The notes under the pieces: generated by a model
What the model saw: the letters and a program-made list of their open reading frames with translations, nothing else
What the model was told of the DNA's origin: nothing
Databases searched by the model: none
Translations under genes and position numbers: made by a program
Source: Rhizobium sp. BT04
Lineage (GTDB): Bacteria; Pseudomonadota; Alphaproteobacteria; Rhizobiales; Rhizobiaceae
NCBI RefSeq assembly: GCF_030053135.1
Contig: NZ_CP125652.1
Location: 1,426,001-1,490,000 of the forward strand
DNA length: 64,000 bases
Direction of reading: 5' to 3'
Shown here: in pieces, positions 1 to 9,200 of the stretch
Numbering within the stretch: the first letter of the stretch is position 1
How the letters are laid out: each line of letters opens with the position of its first letter

Positions 1-61
1 CGGCGCCGAAGCTTAAAACCGGCACCCTGAGGCCGGATGCACCGAGATTTCTGTATTCCAT
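1..61 (-). CDS. Aldo/keto reductase, N-terminal fragment (runs off left edge)
   Basis: Only the first 20 codons are in the window. The minus strand reads MEYRNLGASGLRVPVLSFGA, the typical first beta-strand of aldo/keto reductases of the YajO/voltage-channel-beta-like group. An AAGGAGAC ribosome binding site (69-76 region) precedes the ATG whose complement is 59-61. The gene is divergent from the LysR regulator at 155, a common arrangement for a regulator and its target. The family (NADPH-dependent carbonyl reductase) is inferred from the short N-terminus only; the substrate is unknown. Confidence 0.72.
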   Translation of the reverse strand, partial: MEYRNLGASGLRVPVLSFGA

Positions 62-154
62 GGATTTGTCTCCTTCGGTTTCCCATCAGATAGACCTTGG
101 TTGCCTGGTGATATAGATTGCCTGTCAGCACTTCATCTGTGACCTGAATTCATC
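62..154. promoter_or_regulatory. Divergent promoter region between aldo/keto reductase and LysR gene
   Basis: This 93-bp intergenic region must hold both divergent promoters. An imperfect dyad with ATCA (85-88) and TGAT (108-111) outer arms could be the LysR-type operator. LysR proteins usually bind such dyads upstream of a divergent target. No clear -10/-35 pair was identified, so the operator is an inference. Confidence 0.35.
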
Positions 155-1057
155 ATGAGCCGTCAGGACATCAACCGCTCCGGCGAAATGGAAGTTTTCG
201 TCAGCGTCGTCGAGCGCGGCGGCTTTTCGGCTGCCGCAAGCGCCCGGCGCATGACGCCGTCGGCGGTCAGCAAACTCGTCGCCCGGCTGGAGACGCGCCT
301 CGGCGCCCGCCTCGTCAACCGCTCGACCCGCAGGTTGCAGCTGACGCCGGAAGGCTGCGCCTTCTATGAGCGCAGCATCGCCATCCTGGCCGATATCGCC
401 GAGGCCGAACGCCACGCCTCGACCGGCGAAGAAGCCGCCGGCCGCATCCGCATCAACACCAGCGGCTCCTTCGGCAACCATGTGCTGGCGCCGCTCGTGC
501 CGGCCTTCATGGCGCTTCATCCCGCCGTGACGCTGGATATTTCTCATACCGACAGGATCGTCGACCTGATGGAGGAGCGCGCCGACGTCGCGATCCGCAC
601 CGGCCCGTTGAAGAGTTCCAGCCTGATCGCCCGCAAGCTCGGCGCCACCGGCAAGATCATCGTCGCGTCGCCGGATTATCTCAAGCGTCACGGCGAACCG
701 CTGGCGGTGGCCGATCTACGCCGCCATTGCCGCATCGGCTTTTCCTATGCCCGGGCCGTCGAAGGCTGGCCGCTGCGCGAAGACTGCGAAACGGTGACGA
801 TCCCGATCACCCCTGGCGTCCAGGTGGGAGACGGCGAAGCCATGCGGCATCTCGCACTATCCGGCGCCGGACTTGCCCGCCTCGCGGCCTTCACCGTGCG
901 CGCCGACATCGATGCAGGCCGCCTCGTGCCGGTGCTCGAAGAGGCCAATCCCGGTGATCGCGAAGAATTCTACGCCCTCCATATGGGCCAGGGCGGCCCG
1001 CTGCCGGCGCGCGTGCGCGCCCTGCTCGATTTCCTCGTCAGCCACGTGCGTCTCTAA
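155..1057 (+). CDS. LysR-family transcriptional regulator
   Basis: The 300-residue protein has the usual LysR length. Residues about 10-68 form the winged helix-turn-helix (EVFVSVVERGGFSAAASA ... LTPEG), followed by a linker helix and a substrate-binding domain from about residue 95. The DNA-binding part resembles the large CrgA/DmlR-type subgroup that often controls a neighbouring oxidoreductase. It is divergent from the aldo/keto reductase at the window edge, which is the likely target together with autoregulation. The ATG at 155 is the first start upstream of the HTH. The effector is unknown. Confidence 0.9.
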   Translation: MSRQDINRSGEMEVFVSVVERGGFSAAASARRMTPSAVSKLVARLETRLGARLVNRSTRRLQLTPEGCAFYERSIAILADIAEAERHASTGEEAAGRIRINTSGSFGNHVLAPLVPAFMALHPAVTLDISHTDRIVDLMEERADVAIRTGPLKSSSLIARKLGATGKIIVASPDYLKRHGEPLAVADLRRHCRIGFSYARAVEGWPLREDCETVTIPITPGVQVGDGEAMRHLALSGAGLARLAAFTVRADIDAGRLVPVLEEANPGDREEFYALHMGQGGPLPARVRALLDFLVSHVRL

Positions 1058-1062
1058 TAGAT

Positions 1063-1096
1063 ACAATGACTTAAAGCGACCGTTTGAATCAAATTC
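1063..1096. repeat. Dispersed intergenic repeat, copy A
   Basis: The 34-bp stretch begins ACAATGACTTAAAGCG and ends TTGAATCAAATTC. A closely matching 35-bp copy lies at 23389-23423, also just after the stop codon of a plus-strand gene. Only the central CGACCGT versus CATTGCA segment differs. Two copies in similar positions suggest a small dispersed chromosomal element; its function is unknown. Confidence 0.6.
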
Positions 1097-1267
1097 GCAT
1101 TCCCGGGCGCTACGACGTCAGATTTTGCAATTGACCCTGCGCCTCGCACCTACCTATACAAAACCCGCGCCGGCCGGCCCTTGCAGCCGGCCTCTCCTAG
1201 TCATGCCGGAGCTTCCTCCCATCTTCAGCCTCAGGGCTTGGCACCGGCCGGGAAAGATACGGGGATC

Positions 1268-2362
1268 ATGTCATTCAGCGACGCACGCCGCCTGCTGCGC
1301 GATGCCGGCCTGCCGAAATGGGCGCTGCTGCTGGCGCTTTCTATAGCGCTTGTTGTCTTCCTCGAACTTTTCGCTCTGCCCGCCTCGCTGCTGATCGGGC
1401 CGATGGCTGCGGCCATCCTGCTGGCGCTGACGGTCGGCAAGGGAAAGCTTCGCATTCCCAGCTGGCCGCTGCAGTTCGGCCAGGTCCTCGTCGGCCTGAT
1501 GATGGCGCGCACCATCACTCCCGACATTCTCGGCACCATGGCGAAGGACGCGCCGCTCTTCCTGCTGTTCATCTTCTCGGTCATCGCCGTCGCCACCGGC
1601 CTCGGCTGGCTGCTGACGCGCTGGCAGGTTCTGCCGGGAACGACCGCCGTTTGGGGCTCTTCGCCGGGCGGTGCTTCGGCCATGGTCATCATGTCGGAGG
1701 CCTATGGCGCCGATGCCCGCCTCGTCGCCTTCATGCAATATCTGCGCGTCGTCTTCGTCGCTGTCGGCGCCTCGGTGATCTCGCGCCTTTGGGTGGCCGC
1801 CGACGGCGCCGCGCCGCCGCCACTCATCCTCTTCCCCGAAGTAGACTGGCCGGCCTTTACGGCGACCATGGCCTTTGCGGCCATTTGTGCCTATGGCGTC
1901 CGGCGCCTGCGCGTCCAGGGCGGCACGATCATCGTGCCGCTCTTTCTCGGCGCCTTCCTGCAGGGCACGGGCCTCTTGAAGATCGAGCTGCCGATGTGGC
2001 TGCTAGCCATCGCCTATGCGCTTGTCGGCTGGAGCATCGGCCTGCGTTTCACCCGCTCGATCCTCAAGCACGTGGCGCGCGCCCTGCCGCGGGTGTCCGC
2101 CTGCATCGTGTTGCTGATGGCGCTCTGCGGCTGCATGGCGGCAGCACTGCATGTCTTCGCTGGCATCGATCCGCTGACGGCCTATCTCGCGACCAGCCCC
2201 GGCGGCGCTGATTCCGTCGCCATCATCGCCGCCTCCAGCGATGTCGACGTACCCTTCGTCATGGCGATGCAGACCGGCCGCTTTCTTGTCATTCTGATGA
2301 TCGGCCCGACGCTCGCCCGCTTCATCGCCCGCCGGTCCGGCCTTGCGGAGAACCCGGCCTAA
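1268..2362 (+). CDS. AbrB-family (AmoA-like, PF05145-type) integral membrane protein
   Basis: The 364-residue hydrophobic protein has about ten membrane segments. Two related halves each contain a glycine-rich SPGG motif (WGSSPGGASAM near 137 and TSPGGADSVA near 325), the mark of the duplicated membrane AbrB domain sometimes mis-named ammonia monooxygenase. The family is thought to be a transporter or membrane regulator; the substrate is unknown. ATG 1268 is preferred over an in-frame upstream start at 1181 because the extra 29 residues are hydrophilic and the first membrane segment follows shortly after MSFSDARRLLRDAG. It is convergent with the AraC gene and overlaps its stop by 4 nt. Confidence 0.82.
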   Translation: MSFSDARRLLRDAGLPKWALLLALSIALVVFLELFALPASLLIGPMAAAILLALTVGKGKLRIPSWPLQFGQVLVGLMMARTITPDILGTMAKDAPLFLLFIFSVIAVATGLGWLLTRWQVLPGTTAVWGSSPGGASAMVIMSEAYGADARLVAFMQYLRVVFVAVGASVISRLWVAADGAAPPPLILFPEVDWPAFTATMAFAAICAYGVRRLRVQGGTIIVPLFLGAFLQGTGLLKIELPMWLLAIAYALVGWSIGLRFTRSILKHVARALPRVSACIVLLMALCGCMAAALHVFAGIDPLTAYLATSPGGADSVAIIAASSDVDVPFVMAMQTGRFLVILMIGPTLARFIARRSGLAENPA

Positions 2363-3237
2363 AACGCCGCACATCCGGCGTTGTGCGCCAACGCTACCCA
2401 CTGGCCTGGCGTCATGCCGTAGGCCTTCTTGAAATGCCGGTTGAGGTGGCTCTGGTCGGCAAAGCCGGTGGCCGCCGCCGCGTCCGAAATCCCCTCGCCC
2501 GCGCCGATCATCGCCCGTGCCTGCTGCAGTCGCCGCATCAGGAGGTAGCGGTGCGGGCTGGTGGCGAAGGCCGCCCGAAAGTGCCGCGACAGCGCGAAAC
2601 GATCGAGCCCCGTCACCGCCTCCAGTTCCAGGGAACGCACCGCCCGCGTTGCGTGCGCTTCGAGATAATCCCGCGCCGCCCGCGCCTGCCGCCAGGCGAC
2701 GCCTCCGAGAGACCGGCGCGGCAGGTGCGCATGCCGTGACAGCCCGCCGGTCACCTGGCTAACAAAATCGTCGACGAAAAGTTCGTCCAGCTCGCGATCG
2801 AGTTCGCCGAGTGCGGCAAGCAGCACACCCGCCAGCGCCGGATCGCCGATCACGGGATCTTCGACGAAAGGCAGGCCGACACCGTCCGCCTCCAGGCATT
2901 CGAGAAGCAGCGACGGCTCGAGATAGAGCATCCGGTATTGCAGACCGTCCTCGGTCCCCGCCCCGCCATCGTGCTCCTCATCGGGATGCAGCACGATCAC
3001 CTGCCCGGGCAGGCTGAAACGCCGCTCGCCGCGATAGCGGAAGGTCTGCACGCCCTTCAGCGTCACGCCGAGCGCATAGGTATCATGCCGGTGCGGTTCG
3101 AAGGCATTGCCCGAGAACTGCGCCCCGATGCGCTCGATGCCGGGAAAGGCCGGCGCCGTCATGATGCCGTTGCCGGATCGCACCACGCACAAACGTTCAA
3201 GACCTTCGAAGACCTGCAGATGTAGATCCTGGCTCAA
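2359..3237 (-). CDS. AraC-family transcriptional regulator with N-terminal cupin-like domain
   Basis: The 292-residue protein has an N-terminal AraC-type ligand-binding half (HRHDTYALGVTLKGVQTF, near residue 52) and two C-terminal helix-turn-helix units (LDRFALSRHFRAAF and FADQSHLNRHFKKAYGMTPGQW). It lies head to head with the DUF2000 gene at 3273 across 35 bp, so the two probably share a control region. A DUF2000 gene next to an AraC regulator suggests regulation of that gene. Its stop overlaps the AbrB-family gene end by 4 nt. Confidence 0.9.
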   Translation of the reverse strand: MSQDLHLQVFEGLERLCVVRSGNGIMTAPAFPGIERIGAQFSGNAFEPHRHDTYALGVTLKGVQTFRYRGERRFSLPGQVIVLHPDEEHDGGAGTEDGLQYRMLYLEPSLLLECLEADGVGLPFVEDPVIGDPALAGVLLAALGELDRELDELFVDDFVSQVTGGLSRHAHLPRRSLGGVAWRQARAARDYLEAHATRAVRSLELEAVTGLDRFALSRHFRAAFATSPHRYLLMRRLQQARAMIGAGEGISDAAAATGFADQSHLNRHFKKAYGMTPGQWVALAHNAGCAAF

Positions 3238-3272
3238 ACTCCATGTCCCGTTGAGAGGTGAAAGACCATCCG

Positions 3273-3680
3273 ATGTTTGATACCAAAATTGCCGTCGTCC
3301 TGCGAAACAATCTTGCCGGTTGGCAGAAGCTGAACGTCACCGCCTTCCTGATGACCGGCGTCGCCGGCGGCCATCCCGAAATCATCGGCGAACCCTACAA
3401 GGACCGCGTCGGCAATCTCTACAATCCGCTGTCGATCCAGCCGATCATCGTGCTTTCCGCCGACGATGCGACGATGTCGGCCATCCACCGCCGCGCGCTG
3501 GAGCGCGCTGTCACCGCTTCGCTGTTCATCGAGGAGATGTTTGCAACCGGCCACGACACCGCCAACCGCGCCGTCTTTGCCGAATATGCGCCCGAAGACG
3601 CCAAGGTCGTCGGCATTGCGCTACGCGCCGAAAAGAGAATCGTCGACAAGATCACCAAGGGCGCAACGTTGCAGCACTGA
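3273..3680 (+). CDS. DUF2000-family protein
   Basis: The 135-residue product MFDTKIAVVLRN... has the DUF2000 pattern: an N-terminal strand followed by a long helix (WQKLNVTAFLMTG) and the PIIVLSADD segment. The fold is related to peptidyl-tRNA hydrolase II-like proteins, but no activity is established. ATG 3273 is chosen because it begins the conserved MFDTKIAVVL; a GTG five codons upstream is an alternative. It is divergent from an AraC regulator and followed by a strong hairpin at 3691. Confidence 0.78.
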   Translation: MFDTKIAVVLRNNLAGWQKLNVTAFLMTGVAGGHPEIIGEPYKDRVGNLYNPLSIQPIIVLSADDATMSAIHRRALERAVTASLFIEEMFATGHDTANRAVFAEYAPEDAKVVGIALRAEKRIVDKITKGATLQH

Positions 3681-3690
3681 CGTAACGTTG

Positions 3691-3710
3691 GGCCGGGCAA
3701 TAACCCGGCC
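3691..3710 (+). terminator. GC-rich hairpin after DUF2000 gene
   Basis: A perfect GGCCGGG/CCCGGCC stem with a 6-nt loop lies 10 nt after the stop. No long T tract follows on this strand. Nearly the same hairpin recurs at 3863-3884 in the opposite context. Confidence 0.5.
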
Positions 3711-3737
3711 TCAGAATGCCGACGAACTCGGACTCTT

Positions 3738-3831
3738 ACGTCATGCTCGGGCTTGTCCCGAGCATCTGCAGTTGGTGCAGCAGATCCTCGGCACCAGGCA
3801 GCACAACGCAGCACAAGGCCGAGGATGACGT
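3738..3831. repeat. RIME-like palindromic intergenic element
   Basis: The element is bounded by ACGTCAT (3738) and ATGACGT (3825-3831) inverted ends. It contains two internal dyads, ATGCTCGGGCTTGTCCCGAGCAT and GATCCTCGG...CCGAGGAT. This two-palindrome layout of about 100 bp matches the rhizobium-specific intergenic mosaic elements (RIME) known from R. leguminosarum and relatives. It is non-coding. Confidence 0.6.
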
Positions 3832-3862
3832 CACGTGAAGAACAAGCTCTGTCAACAAATAG

Positions 3863-3885
3863 AGGCCGGGTAATGACCCGGCCTT
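3863..3885 (-). terminator. Terminator of the OmpA-family lipoprotein gene
   Basis: An AGGCCGGG/CCCGGCCT stem lies 25 nt past the stop codon of the minus-strand gene ending at 3910. Read on the minus strand it is followed by a T-rich stretch (CTATTTG). Confidence 0.55.
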
Positions 3886-3909
3886 CCTGTTGTCTTGAAA
3901 TGCCTAGGA

Positions 3910-4575
3910 TCAGCCCTGCGTGATCGGAGCGATCTGGATCTCGACGCGGCGGTTCTGCGCGCGGCCGGCCTCGCTCGCATTGGAGGCAACCGGCTGCGAC
4001 GGGCCGAAGCCGACGGCGGAGACGCGGCGCTGGTCGATGCCCTGACCGCCGAGATAATCGGCAACCGAAAGCGCGCGGCGCTGCGACAGATCCTGATTGT
4101 GCTGCAGGCTGCCGGTCGAATCCGTATGGCCATTGACGTCGATCAGCGTGCGATTGAACTTGCGCAGCACGATCGCCACCGAATTCAGCGTCGGATAGAA
4201 GCCCGGCTTCACCGCATCCTGGTCGACGTCGAAGGTAATATTCGAGGGCATGTTGAGGATGATGTTGTCGCCGTTGCGGGTCACCGAAATGCCGGTGCCT
4301 TCGAGCTGGGCGCGAAGCTCGGATTCCTGCTGATCCATGTAATTGCCGATCGCACCACCGGCGAGTGCGCCGACGCCGGCGCCGATCAGCGCTGCATTGC
4401 GCTTGCCGTGGCCGCCGCCGCCGACAGCCACGCCGACGAGAGCACCGCCGAGGGCGCCAAGTGCCGCACCACCCGCCGTATTGGAAACCTTCTGTTCACC
4501 GGTATAGGGATCGGTCGTCGTGCAGGCGCTGAGATAGCTTGCGGCAACAGCCAGAAGTACGAATTTCTTGATCAT
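3910..4575 (-). CDS. OmpA-family outer-membrane lipoprotein with glycine-zipper domain (YiaD-like)
   Basis: The 221-residue protein starts with a lipoprotein signal; the lipobox LSAC puts the lipidated cysteine at residue 18. Residues about 33-80 are a glycine-zipper segment (GGAALGALGGALVGVAVGGG). The C-terminal half is an OmpA peptidoglycan-binding domain (IDVNGHTDSTGS, QRRALSVADYL, NRRVEIQI). Such proteins tether the outer membrane to peptidoglycan. It is a single gene, with a terminator 25 nt downstream and a long upstream region. YiaD-like proteins are close relatives; no individual symbol is assigned. Confidence 0.9.
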   Translation of the reverse strand: MIKKFVLLAVAASYLSACTTTDPYTGEQKVSNTAGGAALGALGGALVGVAVGGGGHGKRNAALIGAGVGALAGGAIGNYMDQQESELRAQLEGTGISVTRNGDNIILNMPSNITFDVDQDAVKPGFYPTLNSVAIVLRKFNRTLIDVNGHTDSTGSLQHNQDLSQRRALSVADYLGGQGIDQRRVSAVGFGPSQPVASNASEAGRAQNRRVEIQIAPITQG

Positions 4576-4985
4576 GGACAGGACGGTCTCCGTTCAAAGC
4601 TGATGCGAGCAAATGGCAAGGATTGCGGCAAGAAAATGAAGATGCACTCTTGATAGGGGAATTTCAGGCGCCGAAACAGAAGCCATGTTGCGGGAATGCG
4701 CAGATATCACCAGTTTTGGCAACTCGACCAAGCTTATGGGCAGCAAGCACAACGATAAGTCGTCATGGTGAGGAGCGGAGCAATCGATCCGGTGAATCGA
4801 TTGCAGTGACAACGCGGCCGTCTCGAACCACGAGGGGATGACTGGTGACTGCGGGCTACATGCCGATATCGCCTGAGCGCCGGTGGCCGGCCCCGTCCTT
4901 CGAGGCCCTTGCGGGGCACCTCAGGATAGGGCCGGAGAGAGGTTGCGGCTCGCCAAACGGAAGACACAGCAGCAAGGCACAACAA
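4576..4985. other. 410-bp intergenic region with palindromic repeat material
   Basis: No gene was recognised. A 9-bp GCAATCGAT stem with a 7-nt loop lies at 4780-4804. From about 4890 a segment like the common rhizobial CCTGAGGTGCCCC...GGGCCTCGAAGGACG intergenic motif forms GAGG/CCTC hairpins and may terminate the flagellin transcript that ends at 4986. The promoter of the OmpA-family gene should lie in 4576-4720, but no clear boxes were seen. Confidence 0.5.
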
Positions 4986-5984
4986 TTAGAAATTCTGGAA
5001 CAGCTGCCTGACCGTGTCGTAGGTCGCATTGGCGATGTTCAGCGATTGCAGCCCGAGCTGCTGCTGCGTCTGCAACGCTTTGAGCTTGCTGGACTCCTCC
5101 TCCATGTCGGCATCGACGAGCCGGCCGATGCCGGCGGTGTTGTTGTCGTGCAGCTTGGTGGCGAAGTCGTTCTGCAGGTTGATGCGCTTTTCCAATGCGC
5201 CGAAGGCCGAGCCGACCGTCGTCAGCTGCGACAGCGCGGCGTCGACGACGCTGATCATTTCGCTGACCTGGCCCTCCGTCGTGCTTGACGAGAGCGAGAT
5301 CACCACTTGGCCCGTGGTCGTGCCGTTCTTACTCGTCATCAGCACGTAGTTCTGCGAGGCGCCGAGTTCGGTGGCGAAATGGTCCGAGGTCAGCACGCCG
5401 TATTCGCCCGTACCGGTCGCGCGATCGTCGATCAGGTAACGCGCATCCTTGGAGGACGTGGCGCCGACCGGGGTCGTGTCGATGTGGTAGCTCAGCATGC
5501 CCACAGAGACCGTGCCATCGGCGTTGCGGATGAAGGAGGCCGGGATCTGGCGCGGCTGCGTCGGCGTCGCGTCGTTGTTGAGGATCACCCAATTGTCGCT
5601 GTTGAAGGTCGCCGATTCCGACACGCTGCGCAGCTGCTCCTGCAGCTGGCTGATCTCTTCGTTGATCTTGTTCTTGTCGACCCCGTCTTCGGTCGCGGCA
5701 ACCAGCTTGGCCTTGATCTCGGAGACGACGTCGATGACGTTCTGAACGCCGGTATAGGCCGTTCCCATCGTCGCCGCGGCCATGCCGAGCGCATCCTGAA
5801 CCGCCGATACCGCCTTGTTGTCGGTTCGCGCAGTGGTGGCGACCGACCAATAGACGCCATTGTCGCTGGCTTTTGCGACACGCAAACCGGTCGTGATGTG
5901 GTTTTGCGTGACCGCCATGTTCCGATTGATATCGCGCAGCACATGAAGCGCCGCGTCCACGGAAACGCGCTGATAGATACTCAC
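4986..5984 (-). CDS. Flagellin (orphan, rhizobial type)
   Basis: The 332-residue protein has both conserved flagellin ends. The N-terminal D0/D1 region (residues about 1-120) includes ITTGLRVAKASDNGVYWSVAT and AVQDALGMAAA; the C-terminal D1/D0 region has GRLVDADMEEESSKLKALQTQQQLGLQSLNIAN. The filament surface part (about 130-240) is variable. A GTG start at 5984 is chosen because GGAG lies 10 nt upstream and it yields the usual flagellin N-terminus MSIYQRVSVDAALHVL; the longer ATG reading adds an atypical hydrophobic leader. No other flagellar genes are nearby, so it is an unlinked flagellin such as the extra ones of R. leguminosarum. The product would be secreted through the flagellar export system. 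Confidence 0.9.
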   Translation of the reverse strand: MSIYQRVSVDAALHVLRDINRNMAVTQNHITTGLRVAKASDNGVYWSVATTARTDNKAVSAVQDALGMAAATMGTAYTGVQNVIDVVSEIKAKLVAATEDGVDKNKINEEISQLQEQLRSVSESATFNSDNWVILNNDATPTQPRQIPASFIRNADGTVSVGMLSYHIDTTPVGATSSKDARYLIDDRATGTGEYGVLTSDHFATELGASQNYVLMTSKNGTTTGQVVISLSSSTTEGQVSEMISVVDAALSQLTTVGSAFGALEKRINLQNDFATKLHDNNTAGIGRLVDADMEEESSKLKALQTQQQLGLQSLNIANATYDTVRQLFQNF

Positions 5985-6205
5985 AGGAACCAGACTCCAA
6001 AAACACAACAGACGCAAACTGTACAAAAATGAACCGTGCCGCGCGGACGCTCATGTCCGGGGTCGCTGGCGCTCCAGCGCTGTGGCCCTCAAGAAACGAC
6101 GAAGACCAGTCGGTGTCTGCAACGATCATTGCCGTTTATGCTTAACAAGCGGCTAAACTCCAGAAGTAATTCATCGTATTTTTCAAGGTTTCATACACCA
6201 TAAGA

Positions 6206-6234
6206 AACGCCGCCGGACGAAGTCGGGCGGCGTT
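6206..6234 (-). terminator. Intrinsic terminator of the RND efflux operon
   Basis: An AACGCCGCC/GGCGGCGTT stem of 9 bp lies about 20 nt beyond the RND gene stop. On the minus strand it is followed by TTCTTA. Confidence 0.7.
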
Positions 6235-6253
6235 GCAAAATCGGATAAAAGCC

Positions 6254-9200
6254 TTATTCGGCAGCCTGCAGCTGCTCCTCGTCGGGGGCCGTGCGCGGCC
6301 GGGTAGCGACCGCCATCTCCTCGTGCAGGCGCGCTTCCTCGTGGGCATGCGGCTTGGCGAAGCGGGCGAGCAGCAGATAGGCGACCGGCGTGATGAACAG
6401 CGTCACCAACGTCGCAAAGCCGAGACCGCCGACGATCACCCAACCGAGCGCGACGCGCGCTTCCGCGCCCGCACCATGGGCAAAGACCAGCGGCACGCCG
6501 CCGAGGATGGTGGCGATCATCGTCATCATGACAGGGCGAAGGCGCAGCGCGCAGGCCTTCTCGATCGAGGAGCGCACGTCCTCGCCCCGGTCGCGCAGCT
6601 GATTGGCGAATTCGACGATCAGGATGCCGTTCTTCGCCATGACGCCGACGAGAAGCACGAGGCCGATCTGGCTGTAGATATTGAGGCTGGAGCCGGTGAT
6701 CACAAGCGCGAAGACAGCGCAGGCAAGACCAAGCGGCACTGTCGACATGATGATCAGCGAGGACAGCACGCTTTCGAACTGCGCGGCCAGCACCAGGAAG
6801 ATGATGACGATGGCAAAGCCGAAGGTCAGCGCCATACCGCTCGAATTCTCTTCAAGCGTTGCCGCTTCCGCCAGTGGCAACAGGCGCGATCCCGCCGGCA
6901 GCAGCGGCGCGGCAAGTTCCGTCACCTGTTTGACGGCGTCGCCGAGCGACATGCCATTCTTCAGGCCGGCGGTGATCGCCACGGAAGCAAGCTGCTGCTC
7001 GCGGTTGAGCTGCGGCGCGACCGAGCCTTCCTTCATCGTGGCGATGACCGACATCGGCACGATCTTGCCGTCGCCGGTCTTCAGGAACACGTTCTCGAGG
7101 TCGGTCGGGTCGTCGATCGGCCGCGTCGTCGAGGTCAGAAGCACGGGATAGGATTCGCCGTCGACAAAGACGTCGACCACCGAGCGCCCTTCGAGCAGCG
7201 ACTGGATCGCCGTCGAAAGCCCGGTGATGTCGATGCCGAGATCGGAAGCGCGCTCGCGGTCGATCGCCACCGACACCTGCGCCTGGCTGGGCTCGTTGGT
7301 CAGGCGCGGCGTGTCGTACTGGCCGGTGGCGTCGAGCGCCTGAACCAGCTTGGCCGCCGCCGCCGTCAGCGCCTCGTGATCATTGCCGATCAGCGCCATC
7401 TGCACACCGCTGCCGGCACCGCGGATGCGCAGGCTGTTGGAGGAGATGGCGTTGCCGCGCAGTGCCGGCACCTTGGCGGCCGCCTGATTGATGTCGCCGA
7501 CGATCTCCGCCTGCGTCCTGTGCCGCTCTCCCCAGGGGGCAAGCGTCAGCACCATGAAACCGCTATTCAAGGAGCCGCCCTGGCCGGAGATCGAGAAGAC
7601 GTTGCGGATGTCGCCGCTATTGACGAGCGGCTGCAGATATTCCTCGACGAGTTGCATCTTGTCGCGGGTATATTCGAGGCTCGATCCCTGCGGCGTCGTC
7701 AGCCGCATCATCACCATCGATCGGTCTTCTTCCGGCGTCAGCTCGCTCTTGACGGTGGAAAAGGCGATAACAGCCGCACCGGCGAAGATCACCGAAAACA
7801 GGATGACGACGAAGGGCGCGTTGAGACAGCCATGCAGCGCCCATTTATAGAGATCGGCAAGCGCCCCGCCGAAGCGGCCGAGTACGCCGTGATCCTCGAG
7901 CATCGGCTTCGTCAGCATGCGCGAGGCGAGCATTGGGCAGAGCGTCAGCGCCACGAGCGACGACAGCCCGACCGAAAAGGCAAGCACGAAGCCGAATTCG
8001 CGGAAGAGGCCGCCGACCTGCCCCGGCAGGAAGGAGAGCGGAATGAAGACGGCCGCCAGAGTCGCGGTCGTGGCGATAACGGCGAAGAACACCTCGCGCG
8101 TGCCGAGCACCGCGGCCGCGCGCGGCCCCATGCCCTCGGCGCGCCGCCGCACGATGTTTTCGAGCACCACGATCGCGTCGTCGACGACGAGGCCGGTCGC
8201 CAGCACGATCGCCAGCAGCGTCAGGATGTTGATCGAGAAGCCGACCATGTAGATCGCCGCCAGCGTGCCGATCAGCGCCACCGGCATGCTGACCGCCGGG
8301 ATCAGCGTCGCCCGCCAGTCGCGGAGGAAGAGATAGATGACGGCGGTGACGATGACGGCGGCAAGCACCAGGGCCAGCACCACCTCGTGGATCGCCCCCT
8401 GGATGAAGACGGCATCGTCGCTGGTGATCGCGATCGTCGTTCCCTCCGGCAGTGTCTTCGACAGCTGGTCGACGGCGGCCTTGATGCCGGTCGAGATGTT
8501 CAGCGTGTTCGATTGCGCCTGGCGGATGATGCCGAGGCCGATGCCCGGCTTGCCGTTGGAGCGCAGCGCCGTTTCGCCGTCTCGCGGCCCGAGCGTCACC
8601 GTCGCGACGTCGCCGAGCCGGACGCGATCCTGCAGCATGACGTTGGAAAAATCTGCCGGCGTCTGCAGGTTGGCGGTGGCGCGCACCACGATGTCCTGCG
8701 TATTGCTCTTCAGCGATCCCGCCGGCACGTCGAGTGCGGCATTGTCGAGCGCCTTCGTCAGATCGCCGATGGTCAGCCCGCGGCTCGCCAGCGCGCCCTG
8801 GTCGACATCGACGCGGAAGACCTTCTCCTGGTCGCCATATTCCTCGACGTCGGCGACACCGTCGACGGAGGCGAGACGATCGATCACCTCGTTCTCGACC
8901 AGCTGCGTCAGGTCGTCCATGTTGAGCTTGGTGGAGGTGACGGCAAGGCGCATGATCGCCGAGGAATCCGAATCCGCCTTGACGATCTGCGGCGCATCCG
9001 CCTCGTCGGGCAGGTTCTGGGTGATGCGGCCGATTGCGTCGCGCACGTCGTTGGCGGCAACCGCGAGATCGATTGCATCCGAGAATTCCAGCGTCACCCT
9101 GCTCTGGCCGAAGGACGAGGTCGACGAGATCGACTTCAGGCCGCTGACGCGGGCGACAGCACCCTCGATGACCTTGGTCAGTTCCTGGTCGATCGTCTGC

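Noticed and set aside
1181..1267. Longer start for the AbrB-family membrane protein
   Set aside because: The 29 extra residues are hydrophilic and no ribosome binding site precedes the start at 1181.
3738..3831. Possible CRISPR or small RNA gene in the palindrome-rich gap
   Set aside because: There is no regular repeat-spacer spacing. The two-dyad layout is that of a RIME-like element.
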